59,385 bases of DNA from Protofrankia sp. CiT1. GTDB lineage: Bacteria > Actinomycetota > Actinomycetes > Frankiales > Frankiaceae. Location of the stretch: contig NZ_CAKJTL010000081.1 of NCBI RefSeq assembly GCF_917627385.1, forward strand, positions 1 through 59,385. The letters are read 5' to 3'. The notes under the pieces are model-generated. The model worked only from the letters and a program-made list of their open reading frames with translations, was not told where the DNA came from and ran no database searches. Within the stretch, counting starts at the first letter, position 1. Every line of letters starts with the position of its first letter. Shown here one piece after another: positions 19,581 through 28,241 of this stretch. A program made the translations under genes and the position numbers.

Positions 19581-20420
19581 CTAGCGTCGCCAGTAGGCGC
19601 CGCAGGCGTCGATCCGAATCAGCGGGACATCGATTCCCTCGGCCGTTCGAAAATCCTGAACCGCGCGCCGGCAGCCTTCGACCGCCCAGTAATCGTCGAT
19701 GATGCAGAAGCCGCCCTCGACGAGCTTGGGATACAGCGCACGCAATGCCTCGATGGTGCTCGAGTACATGTCGCCGTCCAGCCGCATGACGGCAAGCTGC
19801 TCGATCGGTGCACCTGGCAAGGTGTCGGAGAACCAGCCGGGTAGGAACCGCACCTGGTCGTCGAGCAGTCCATAACGGCGAAAATTCTCCTTGACCTCCG
19901 TCAAGGAAACGGCGAGCTCGGGTACCGTGTGGTGCCGGTCACCGGCGTCAGCCGGATAACGCTGCGGATCCGGCTCGGGCAGCCCGGCGAACGAGTCCGC
20001 AACCCAGACCGTCCGGTCCGTGATCCCGTGGGCGGCCAGAATCCCGCGCATCAGGATGCACGAGCCGCCACGCCAGACACCTGTTTCGATCAGATCACCG
20101 GGAATCTGGCCGCGCAGGACCTGCTCAACACATTCCTGTAGATTGTCGAGTCGTTTAGCGCCCACCATGGTGTGTGCGAGTCGAGGCCAATCGCCACCGT
20201 TCTGGCGAACCTCGGGCGATATCATTCTTGCTACTGACAGATTGCGTTGTTCGAGCAGCCTTTGCAGGAGTCGCGCGCTTTTACGCCCGCGCCATACGGC
20301 GCCGTCCCGCCCGTCCCACAACGAGAAGGAAAGAACCTGCTTCAGTAGTTCCACGTATCTTTCGGTCAAATCTTGGGAAATTTTTTCCGTGGTGGTGACC
20401 GATGCTGCTGATCCATCCAT
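19581..20420 (-). CDS. TylF/MycF-family sugar O-methyltransferase
   Basis: 279 residues of the macrocin-O-methyltransferase family, Mg-dependent enzymes that methylate sugar hydroxyls. Features: GDLIETGVWRGGSCILMRGI (SAM site) near residue 110, VWVADSFAGLPEPD, and LAVMRLDGDMYSSTIEAL and GGFCIIDDYWAVEGC, carrying the metal-binding aspartates. AGGAGAG precedes the ATG. It is the last gene of the long minus-strand operon, 13 bp after the polymerase gene. Methylated sugars such as 2-O-methylmannose have been reported as characteristic of Frankia, so a role in such a sugar is possible; this is inference. Confidence 0.9.
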   Translation of the reverse strand: MDGSAASVTTTEKISQDLTERYVELLKQVLSFSLWDGRDGAVWRGRKSARLLQRLLEQRNLSVARMISPEVRQNGGDWPRLAHTMVGAKRLDNLQECVEQVLRGQIPGDLIETGVWRGGSCILMRGILAAHGITDRTVWVADSFAGLPEPDPQRYPADAGDRHHTVPELAVSLTEVKENFRRYGLLDDQVRFLPGWFSDTLPGAPIEQLAVMRLDGDMYSSTIEALRALYPKLVEGGFCIIDDYWAVEGCRRAVQDFRTAEGIDVPLIRIDACGAYWRR

Positions 20421-20433
20421 CCTGTTTCTCTCC

Positions 20434-21900
20434 TCAGCTGTCTCGTCCTGGCGTCGCCAGGTTTTTCTGCTGTTGGCCGAAAGGCTGATTTGACATTATT
20501 GTTCCGTCAGCTTTTCCTGAATCGCTGTGAATCTTCGGAAGAATTTTACCGACCGTTCTCGCGATTATCAGTATGGCTATGATGAAGAATTCCGTTCTCG
20601 CCATGGAGATGACACTCAGCGCGACCGGCGTGCCTATATCCAGTGCGTACTGTGCGACTATTATCCGTAGGGCAAGGAAACTGGCCGTCGATATCCGGCC
20701 CAAGAGGCGGAAGATCCGGTCGATGCCGAAAACGTACAGTCCGGAGATGGCCACCGATCCGATGATTCCGAAGTTGACGAGAGAGTCGCCGAACTGGGTG
20801 ATGGTAGAAGATGTCCTGGCATTTGCTGGTAGGCCAAAATAACTGTGGGCGACACGTCGCCCGTACAGCACCGATGCCTTGTCCGGATTAATTAGACGAG
20901 GTACTGCCGCGGCGATCTGATCGTGTAGGGAAACCGCTTCCTGTGCTCCATGATCATCTCGTAGCTCGCTGGCACGCATAAGAGCATCTCGGTAGTCGAG
21001 CCGCTCAATGACCGTTTCGAAGACGTTGTCGGTGTTGACGGGTGGTGGCGCCAGTCCACTCTCACCCAGCTGGCTTGCGATATTGGTTCGTATGGTGGCG
21101 CCGAAGATGAAAAGCGCAATGACTCCGCCTCCCAGTATAATGGCAGGGACGATCTGTTTCCGGTGGCGAATCGTCTCGAGCCCGCGGAGCCCAGCGAGCA
21201 TCACCGCGATGATGAAGATCGGTCCAGCGCCGCGAAAGCCCGTATAAGCGAGTGCGACCGCATGTAGCACCATGAGGCAGCCAGCTGTGACGCCGGTCGG
21301 GGACAGCGACCTGCCGGCGGCGTGCGCACTCAGCACTGCGGTTCCGGCGAGTACCGCTCCGCTCTGCGCAAAGAGGCCCAGGTAGCCGCCGCCGCTCGAT
21401 GCGCCCGTGTACTGGGCCGCAAGTCCGGTCGTGCCATCGACGATGAGGAACACGTGTACGACCAGCGCTCCAGCGGAGAGCGCGAGGACAGTTTTTCCGG
21501 AATGCTCCTCTTCGCCGGTGGACAGCTGTCGTTTGCTTGGCCAAGCATGGGTTAAGGTGCCCGCGAAGAGCGCGGCAGCGATCCACAGCGCTGCGTAGGT
21601 ATCGACCGGACCAGCGGTCACGGTGATCGTAGACTCGCGTAGGCGGGCCGCGATGACGAGCCCGACCGCGATAGTCGCGACATAGACGACAACCAGCTTT
21701 GACAATGACCGCCAGACCGCCAGCCCAGTCAGTCCAGCGAGTGTTACGAGAATTATTGGGTGGACGCCTAGAGAGGTGAATACGAGTATACAGCCGAGGC
21801 CGAGACCTGCAATCCACACCGGATCATGCCGTGTGGTTTTTTTCTCGGCGGATATTATGCGCTGGTATGTGGTGACGGCACTCACGCCCATGACGCCCAT
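20434..21900 (-). CDS. polytopic membrane protein, Wzy-like polysaccharide polymerase
   Basis: 488 residues with about twelve hydrophobic stretches, for example WIAGLGLGCILVFTSLGVHP and LVVVYVATIAVGLVIAARLR. A large polar loop lies near residues 270-380 (VNTDNVFETVIERLDYRDAL, DKASVLYGRRVAHSYFGLP). The topology and the place between the GT2 and the O-methyltransferase genes fit an oligosaccharide-repeat polymerase; sequence alone gives weak family support, as is usual for Wzy. Three starts are possible: 21900, 21891, and GTG 21885, which overlaps the GT2 stop as GTGA. The longest is listed. Confidence 0.72.
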   Translation of the reverse strand: MGVMGVSAVTTYQRIISAEKKTTRHDPVWIAGLGLGCILVFTSLGVHPIILVTLAGLTGLAVWRSLSKLVVVYVATIAVGLVIAARLRESTITVTAGPVDTYAALWIAAALFAGTLTHAWPSKRQLSTGEEEHSGKTVLALSAGALVVHVFLIVDGTTGLAAQYTGASSGGGYLGLFAQSGAVLAGTAVLSAHAAGRSLSPTGVTAGCLMVLHAVALAYTGFRGAGPIFIIAVMLAGLRGLETIRHRKQIVPAIILGGGVIALFIFGATIRTNIASQLGESGLAPPPVNTDNVFETVIERLDYRDALMRASELRDDHGAQEAVSLHDQIAAAVPRLINPDKASVLYGRRVAHSYFGLPANARTSSTITQFGDSLVNFGIIGSVAISGLYVFGIDRIFRLLGRISTASFLALRIIVAQYALDIGTPVALSVISMARTEFFIIAILIIARTVGKILPKIHSDSGKADGTIMSNQPFGQQQKNLATPGRDS

Positions 21901-22763
21901 CGTGCGGGACGAGGCTCGTCGGGCAGGGGCGTGTTAACGGTAGGCAGGCGCCACAAGCCGTCGATCAGTCCATGGAAGGCAAGTGAGCTGTACAGGTACC
22001 CGCGCCTGCGAAGCAGGTCCTTCATGACGATGGTGGGCAACAAGACCAGAGCCGACCAGAGCACCACCAGCACGGTGCGTAGCCGCCAGCCCCGCATCCG
22101 GACGAACCAAAGCCTGTTGCGGACGCTGTAGTATACGTAACGCCCGGCGGGAATCGTGCCGCCGCTTGCGTGCCACGCGTGTGCCGGGCTGAGCATGACA
22201 CGCCATCCGGCATCCCGTGCGCGGTGGCAGAAGTCGGCATCCTCGAATCCGAGGAAGTAACGCCCGTCCATCGGGACACTCTGGTGGCATTCGGCCTTGA
22301 TGAACATGACGGCGCCGGTGACCCACTCGGCCTCGCACGGTTGGGCAAGGCGCGGTGTCCGCAGGACTCGAGGCGCCGCGAGGAAGCGGGTGAGCACGGC
22401 GGCACCAGACTGGAGCCCGCGTGCGTTGACCAGCGTCGGGCCGACCACGCCGACGTCGTCGCGGGACAGCAGCTCAAGGCATTCTTTGATAGTCACCTCG
22501 GCCAGCTCGATATCGTTGTTGAGCAACAGATAACAGGATGCGGCGGGATATATATCGGTGGCATGCAGAAAACCGCCCGCGAATCCGAGATTGCGTGCTG
22601 GGACGATCCAGGAAATTTCATCAGGAATATCATTTGGACGTTCCGAAAGATCATTTGCGACAATTGTCACCTGATTTACAAGAGTGCTCTTGTTCAGTTC
22701 AACGGCGAGTTTTACGGTTGGCCCGACGGGCCCCCAGTGGATTATGACGGCGATGTTCTTCAT
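21882..22763 (-). CDS. glycosyltransferase family 2 (rhamnosyltransferase-like)
   Basis: 293 residues of an inverting GT-A enzyme. IVPARNLGFAGGFLHATDIY and CYLLLNNDIELAEVTIKECL carry the nucleotide/DxD-like acidic site. RYFLGFEDADFCHRARDAGW contains the ED motif with the catalytic base expected for WbbL/RfbF-type rhamnosyl- or fucosyl-transferases. The C-terminal RLRTVLVVLWSALVLLPTIV is a probable membrane-associating segment. The start ATG overlaps the flippase stop (ATGA at 22760-22763), so the gene is coupled into the operon. A deoxysugar donor would agree with gmd nearby, but specificity is not proven. Confidence 0.87.
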   Translation of the reverse strand: MKNIAVIIHWGPVGPTVKLAVELNKSTLVNQVTIVANDLSERPNDIPDEISWIVPARNLGFAGGFLHATDIYPAASCYLLLNNDIELAEVTIKECLELLSRDDVGVVGPTLVNARGLQSGAAVLTRFLAAPRVLRTPRLAQPCEAEWVTGAVMFIKAECHQSVPMDGRYFLGFEDADFCHRARDAGWRVMLSPAHAWHASGGTIPAGRYVYYSVRNRLWFVRMRGWRLRTVLVVLWSALVLLPTIVMKDLLRRRGYLYSSLAFHGLIDGLWRLPTVNTPLPDEPRPARWASWA

Positions 22764-24085
22764 GGTTGTTCAACAAATGTTGTGCGGCGCGGGGAAGTAC
22801 GTCTTACGGCCGCGCTGAACAGCAGCGTAGCGGACAGGGTGTAGACAGTCGTTGACGTGGCGGAAATAAAGACGAGATTACCTGTCGGCACAGTCACGCA
22901 AAGGCCTCCGATGGTCAGTGTCACGGCCAGCGCCTGCGTTTGGTAGACGCTACGTTGACCTGCGAGGATGAGCAGGGCGTGAATCAGGAGATAGTCGACG
23001 GACAGCGGGATTGCAGCGAGGACGAGGACCCGGGTGGGCGCTACCGCGGGGAGGAATTCTCTGCCATAGCAGAGGGTAATCAAATTGGGTGCAAGAAGGG
23101 TAATCGGTAAAGCAAGAGCAGTCGCCACGGTGAGCGCCCACATCACGCCGCGGCGAATCAGGAAACGTTGGTGTTCCAGGCTGGTGGCCTGCCGCAGCCG
23201 GCTGAATGCAACCATCCCGACGGCCTGGCCGAGCGCAGTGCAGGTGAGACTCGCCGTGGCCGCGACGCCGTAGAACGCGATGCTGGCCGTGGGCAGGGTC
23301 ATGGCGACGACCACCGAGTCGAGTCGATAGATTATTTGTGCCCCGACAGCGGTTGGGAACGCTATGGCCGCGCCGAGCACAAGTGATCGAGCTGGGACGG
23401 TGCTACGTAGTCCATGCAGCGCATTCAAGCCACCCAGAGTCCGGACGAGCACCCCGACCGCGGGGAGAGCGACGCCAGCCCCTGAAGCGAGAATCCAGAC
23501 ACCGACGTCGCGTGTGCCGGCGAGCCAGGCGGTTACCAGCAAAAGCAGGCTCCCGAGCATGGGGATGAGCCGTACGGCCTGGAACTCGCCGGTCATCCGT
23601 GATCGTCGTTGCGCCATGCCGGAGGCCAGGGAGGAGGCGACACCGCCCGCGGTGGCCGCCGCCGCGCCGATGACCGCGGGTGCATCCAGCCATGGCTGAA
23701 CGCGGGTGGCCGCAAGTGCTCCGAACAGCGCGCATCCCGCAAGTGCCACCGCCGTGACCTGGGCAAGCAACGGGCCGACGAGGTCGCCGTCGGATCCACG
23801 GTCGGTGACTACCGCCTGCGTCACGCCGAGGGTGAGCACGACAGCCGCCACACCGGCCATGGTTTGAGTGGCTACGAAAGCTCCCCGGTCGTTTGGGCCG
23901 AGCAGCCGCGCGGTCACAATCCCCGACGCCATGCCGATGAGCATCCCCGAAGCGTTGCCCGCGGCGACGGCGATTGCGGACGGTATGGCTAGGCGTCGTG
24001 ACCTCCGGTGCTGGGCGGTCCGCCGTCCAGCCCGCGGCCCACGGGTGTCGGTACTGCTGATGACCTCGGTGTTTGACGGAGTCAC
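22760..24085 (-). CDS. Wzx-like polysaccharide flippase (MOP superfamily)
   Basis: 441 residues with about twelve to fourteen membrane segments. SAIAVAAGNASGMLIGMASG and IVTARLLGPNDRGAFVATQT are typical of the polysaccharide transporter family: the G-P-x-x-R/Y-G motif after the first helix. Would flip undecaprenyl-diphosphate-linked repeat units to the outer face. GTG 24085 is chosen because it overlaps the upstream stop as GTGA; the frame extends to 24133 inside the previous gene. It is the only flippase candidate in the window, although two polymerase-like genes are present. Confidence 0.87.
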   Translation of the reverse strand: MTPSNTEVISSTDTRGPRAGRRTAQHRRSRRLAIPSAIAVAAGNASGMLIGMASGIVTARLLGPNDRGAFVATQTMAGVAAVVLTLGVTQAVVTDRGSDGDLVGPLLAQVTAVALAGCALFGALAATRVQPWLDAPAVIGAAAATAGGVASSLASGMAQRRSRMTGEFQAVRLIPMLGSLLLLVTAWLAGTRDVGVWILASGAGVALPAVGVLVRTLGGLNALHGLRSTVPARSLVLGAAIAFPTAVGAQIIYRLDSVVVAMTLPTASIAFYGVAATASLTCTALGQAVGMVAFSRLRQATSLEHQRFLIRRGVMWALTVATALALPITLLAPNLITLCYGREFLPAVAPTRVLVLAAIPLSVDYLLIHALLILAGQRSVYQTQALAVTLTIGGLCVTVPTGNLVFISATSTTVYTLSATLLFSAAVRRTSPRRTTFVEQP

Positions 24086-26343
24086 TTCGGGGCGTTTGCT
24101 GTATCGGTTGTGGCATGGGCTGGTGACGACCAAGCGGTTGCTTGGGCTGTCGCAGCCGCCGCGGCCAGGACATGGAACGTGGAGTCCAGGCCGCAGGCTG
24201 GTGCCAGGTCACCGCCCCGGCCCCCGATCCGCCGGCGGAACTCGCCGACGGCGGCCATATGGCCCTTGTCCTGGCGCCCGTGCCAGACGCTGCGCCCGGC
24301 GACGGTCAGATCGCGGAAATCGTCGAGGACGAGATGCAGATCGCCCGCGAGAGCTTCCACGCGTTCCTTGCCGATCCCGGGCGGGCGGGCCGAGGAGTAC
24401 ACGATGACCGAGGTCGACCCGTCAACGTGCCCGAGAACGACCGTCACGTCATCGACGGCCGGAGCGCCATGGGCTCCGGCGGCGTGCGTCCGTATCGATA
24501 TGATCTTTGAGGGATTGAGGAACATGCAGGTGTCGACGAAGTGGCACACCTCCCCGAGCAGGCGCCCACCCTGGCGGCGGTCGGCGTACCAGTGCTTGTC
24601 GCTGACCGGCCCGGCCGCGACCCGGTAGACCAGCGTGAGGGGAGACGTCCGGCGCTCAAGGTGCTCTCGGGCGAGTGTGGCAGCGGGCGACCAGCGACGG
24701 TTGAAACCAACGAAGAGGACCCGGTCATTACGACGTGCGGCGGCATCGACCTTCTCCAGCTCCTCGAAGGACAGCGCGAGCGGCTTCTCGCACCAGACAT
24801 GGCAACCCGCGTCGAGCGCCGTCACGACCAAGTCGGCATGGGAGTCGTGCGGGGTTGCGATGACGACCACGCCGACATCGGGATCGGTGATGACGGCCTC
24901 CGCGCTGCCCGCGACTTTGGTGAACCCCGCGCGTTCGCCGAACCGCCTGGCTGTCAGGCCGCTGGCGGAGCTCACCGCTATGAACCGGTCGAAGCCGGCA
25001 GCACGGAAGGCCGGGAGCAGCACAGCGGACGAGAAGGCTCCGGCGCCGATCCAGCCCACTGCGTGGCGACCGCCAGAGGCGGCCGGTCTGTCCGTGTCCA
25101 CGGCACGGCGCTGCCCTGGCAGGCCCGGCAGCTTTGGTATCCCAGGTAGCTCCAGCAGGCGCGGCCGATGCGCCGCGCTCGTCCGCGGCGTGGGAAGGAC
25201 GATGGTTTCCCTGAGGGTTCGGGCGGTGTCATAGTCGAAGCGGATAGCCAGGTACGGCTCGCTCCTGCTCTCGATCAGGGTGTAGGCGGCGGTCGCGTCG
25301 TCGATCGCGAAACTGTGCGTGACGAGATCCTTGACTGTCAGCCGGCCGGTGGCGAGCAGATCAAGGACAGCCTCCAGATTGCGGCCTTCGGTCCAGCGGA
25401 CCTGCCCGGCTGGGTAGTCGACTCCCCAGTCCTCGTACGCGCGCTCGTAGCGTCCAGGCCCGTACGAGCGCGCGAAGCGTACCGACAGTTCCCGGTCGTA
25501 GAAGGGGGTGCGGTCCAGATCGAGGCCGACGTCGCCGACGACCACGACCGTGGCGCGGTCCCGGCAGCGAGTCGGCACCCGGGCCATCAGTTCCGAGGTT
25601 TGTGTGGCGGCGCAGACCAGCACAGCGTCGGCGCCCCGGCCGCGGGTCCACCGCAGCACCTCAGCGGTTGTCGCCTCGCCCTGTTCCCGCAGCGTGTGGA
25701 CGCCGGCCCGCGCGGCGGCGGCCAGCGGTAGATCAGCGATGTCGACACCGGCCACGTCGCATCCGCTCGCGAGCGCGATCCGAGCGGCGAGCTGACCGAC
25801 CAGCCCGAGGCCCGCGACCACCACTTTTGCGCCCGGTCCGACATCGGCGAGGCGCAATCCGTGCAGGGCGATCGAAGCGACTGTGGCGAACGCGGCGTCG
25901 GTGGCCTCGACCCCGTCCGGAACAGGTACGCAGAGCAGACCGGGCACCGCCTGCACCTCGGCATGGCTGGCCCAGCCGGCCCCGCCGGTTGCGACAAGCC
26001 GGCCCGGGGAGATTCCACTGACCATCTCTCCGATTTCCACCACGGTGCCCGCAGCGCTGTAGCCGAGCGGTACGTCTCCGCCGAGCCGTGCCTGAACTGC
26101 CCGGACGGCTGTGGAAATCCCGTCGGTCCGGGCCCGTGCCGCCACCTGGCGGACCAGGTCGGGACGGGCCCGAGCCTTCGCCACCAGCCCTGACTGGGCA
26201 AGTGCCGTCACCGCTCGTTCGGTGCCGGGGGAGACGATGCTCGCCATGGTCCGGACAAGGACCTCGGTGGGCCCGATCCTGGGGGCGGGAACGTCGAGAA
26301 CCTCGACCGCGCCACCCCGGACGGCCTGCACTACCTGCTTCAT
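24082..26343 (-). CDS. bi-domain oxidoreductase: MDR dehydrogenase fused to Gfo/Idh/MocA
   Basis: 753 residues. Residues 1-370 form a medium-chain dehydrogenase-like unit (KQVVQAVRGGAVEVLDVPAP, MASIVSPGTERAV, nucleotide fold VVVAGLGLVGQLAARIALAS) without the usual zinc-ligand GHE motif. Residues 400-720 form a Gfo/Idh/MocA unit (VGWIGAGAFSSAVLLPAFRA, CHVWCEKPLALSFEELEKVD with the EKP motif, GEVCHFVDTC). This fusion is widespread in exopolysaccharide loci next to heparinase-like genes; its reaction is not established, but oxidation and reduction of a sugar nucleotide or glycan uronate is likely. ATG 26343 overlaps the heparinase stop (ATGA). Confidence 0.9.
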   Translation of the reverse strand: MKQVVQAVRGGAVEVLDVPAPRIGPTEVLVRTMASIVSPGTERAVTALAQSGLVAKARARPDLVRQVAARARTDGISTAVRAVQARLGGDVPLGYSAAGTVVEIGEMVSGISPGRLVATGGAGWASHAEVQAVPGLLCVPVPDGVEATDAAFATVASIALHGLRLADVGPGAKVVVAGLGLVGQLAARIALASGCDVAGVDIADLPLAAAARAGVHTLREQGEATTAEVLRWTRGRGADAVLVCAATQTSELMARVPTRCRDRATVVVVGDVGLDLDRTPFYDRELSVRFARSYGPGRYERAYEDWGVDYPAGQVRWTEGRNLEAVLDLLATGRLTVKDLVTHSFAIDDATAAYTLIESRSEPYLAIRFDYDTARTLRETIVLPTPRTSAAHRPRLLELPGIPKLPGLPGQRRAVDTDRPAASGGRHAVGWIGAGAFSSAVLLPAFRAAGFDRFIAVSSASGLTARRFGERAGFTKVAGSAEAVITDPDVGVVVIATPHDSHADLVVTALDAGCHVWCEKPLALSFEELEKVDAAARRNDRVLFVGFNRRWSPAATLAREHLERRTSPLTLVYRVAAGPVSDKHWYADRRQGGRLLGEVCHFVDTCMFLNPSKIISIRTHAAGAHGAPAVDDVTVVLGHVDGSTSVIVYSSARPPGIGKERVEALAGDLHLVLDDFRDLTVAGRSVWHGRQDKGHMAAVGEFRRRIGGRGGDLAPACGLDSTFHVLAAAAATAQATAWSSPAHATTDTANAPK

Positions 26344-28241
26344 GTTTGTCTCGCCTTCTCCATATGCAGGCCGCGCGCGTTCCTGCCGGTTTTCCCGGTC
26401 GTCTGCCGGACGGCAGCGAGGTCCGTACGGATCTCGATCGGCAGCTGCGTGTCGATGACATAGACGACGGTGAGTGCCGGCACCGTGTGCTGCCACCCGA
26501 CGGCCCGCCGAGCCGGGCGGAGGTCCCAGCGCCCTGACGATCGTGGTGCGGCGGTGGCACCCGCATCGGTGACCCGGGTGTGCAGGATGATCTCCTGCCC
26601 GGCCGCGGTGCGGATCCGCACGGTGCGCGCGGGGTCCTCCACGGTGGCGCCGGTGTCGGGCGCGAGCGGGAAGTGGACCTCCACCTGGTGGCGTCCAGCG
26701 CCGGTCACCCGATCGTCGATGCGCACCCGATCGGCGCTGACGCGGAAGCGGCGTTGGTGTGTCGGGTGTCCAGGCAGGTTCCGGTAGCCGTCGTGGGACG
26801 CGGTGAGGGCGGCCTCGCCGCCGTCCACCGCCATCTGGATGATGGTCGGACGGGCCCGGCGACCGGCGCGGAACGCACCCCAGACCTCGGTCGAGTCGAT
26901 CCCGTCGATGACGACCGTCGCGTGCGCCGCGGTGGAGCGCTCGGCGGCGCGGACAGGCCCCGGCTCATAGGTCGAGGTCGCGGTGTCGACGATCAGCGGG
27001 GCGCCGTCCCACCAGAGCAGGAACGCGAGCGTGTCGGCATGGGCGTGCGCGGGCAGCGTGTCCGGGCACGCGGGCCCGACGTCGGCGAGCAGATGCCAGC
27101 GTCCCGCACGCAGGGCCGCGAGACCGGTCTCGGCGAGCAGCCGGAGCCCTGTCGGGCTCCGGCCGGACGTCCGCCTCGTGGGCGCGACTCCACCGGACAG
27201 CAGGTCGGCGACGGCGCCGGCGGGGACCGGGTAACCGTCGTTGAGCAGGGGCACGCTGCCGTCCGGCCCGACGACCACGCGCAGCCACTGTCGCATGCGG
27301 ATGACCGCGTCGGTCAACTCGTCGGGTACCGCCGCCGCGGTGGCCGCCAGCAGGCCGACCACGTCGTCGAGATCGGCGAGTACCTGGCAGTGGTAGGCGG
27401 GAGCCCGTTCGAAGTGACCGCCGTCGGTCAGCACCTGGTGACGGACCTCGGCACGCAGCATGTCGACCCACGGGTGGTACCTGCCGGTCTCCGCGGTGTC
27501 TCCGATGGTGACCGCCAGGCCGATCAGGGCCTTGAGATTCTTGATGAGATGGTTGCCGCCGACGTCGGTTTCCAGGTGGAGCCGCAGGAAGGCCTCGTGC
27601 CGGCCGAGGTCCGCGCGCATCGTCGGCATGACCGCGCTGTTGCGGGCCAGCGGTTCGAACAGCGCGCACAGCGTCCATGCGCGCAGCGACGCGACGTAGG
27701 GCGCCCAAGCGGTGCCACGGGGAGCCGCGGTGGCGGTCCGCCAGGACGTGTAGAGCCGGGCGAACACCGACCGGGCCTGATCACGGTCGGGATGGGCCGT
27801 CAGTGACCAGGCCCAGTCCCAGTAGTGCAGGTGGTAGCGCCACAGCAGCGGCGCGTCGGCCTGCACCCAGTCGGCCGCGCGTGGGTTCTCGCCGGGCCGG
27901 TACAACCGGCGGGTGTGGCCGAGCAGAGTCAGCGATCCGTCCAGGATCTCGGTCGGGTCCGGTCCGGTGCCGGCATGGCGCCCGTCGAACGGCACGAATG
28001 AGCGCGGCCAGTTGGCTGAGCACGGCCAGCTGTCACCAGCCGGCGCGGCCAGGCCGAGTATCCGTTCGGCGGTCCGGGGTATCCGGGAGGCGAATGCTCG
28101 CTGGGTGCGCAGGCGCGCGCGGGCGAGGATCTGCCCCGGCTGAAGGTAGGCGACGGTGCGGAGATATCGGCCCGCTTGCGTGCCCGCGGAGCTGGTGACA
28201 GCACCGGGATCGAGCTCTGGCAGATGACGAAGAACCGTCAT
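26340..28241 (-). CDS. heparinase II/III-family protein
   Basis: 633 residues. The N-terminus (RYLRTVAYLQPGQILARARL) is the standard head of heparinase-like proteins in biosynthetic loci. The toroid follows, with WRYHLHYWDWAWSL and FLRLHLETDVGGNHLIKNLK near residue 210. GGHFERAPAYHCQVLADL and AHAHADTLAFLLWWDGAPLI near residue 405 carry the Tyr/His residues expected at a lyase or epimerase active site. No signal peptide is visible, so it probably acts in the cytoplasm. That argues against simple degradation and for processing or epimerisation of the lipid-linked glycan. ATG overlaps the SDR gene stop. Confidence 0.88.
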   Translation of the reverse strand: MTVLRHLPELDPGAVTSSAGTQAGRYLRTVAYLQPGQILARARLRTQRAFASRIPRTAERILGLAAPAGDSWPCSANWPRSFVPFDGRHAGTGPDPTEILDGSLTLLGHTRRLYRPGENPRAADWVQADAPLLWRYHLHYWDWAWSLTAHPDRDQARSVFARLYTSWRTATAAPRGTAWAPYVASLRAWTLCALFEPLARNSAVMPTMRADLGRHEAFLRLHLETDVGGNHLIKNLKALIGLAVTIGDTAETGRYHPWVDMLRAEVRHQVLTDGGHFERAPAYHCQVLADLDDVVGLLAATAAAVPDELTDAVIRMRQWLRVVVGPDGSVPLLNDGYPVPAGAVADLLSGGVAPTRRTSGRSPTGLRLLAETGLAALRAGRWHLLADVGPACPDTLPAHAHADTLAFLLWWDGAPLIVDTATSTYEPGPVRAAERSTAAHATVVIDGIDSTEVWGAFRAGRRARPTIIQMAVDGGEAALTASHDGYRNLPGHPTHQRRFRVSADRVRIDDRVTGAGRHQVEVHFPLAPDTGATVEDPARTVRIRTAAGQEIILHTRVTDAGATAAPRSSGRWDLRPARRAVGWQHTVPALTVVYVIDTQLPIEIRTDLAAVRQTTGKTGRNARGLHMEKARQT

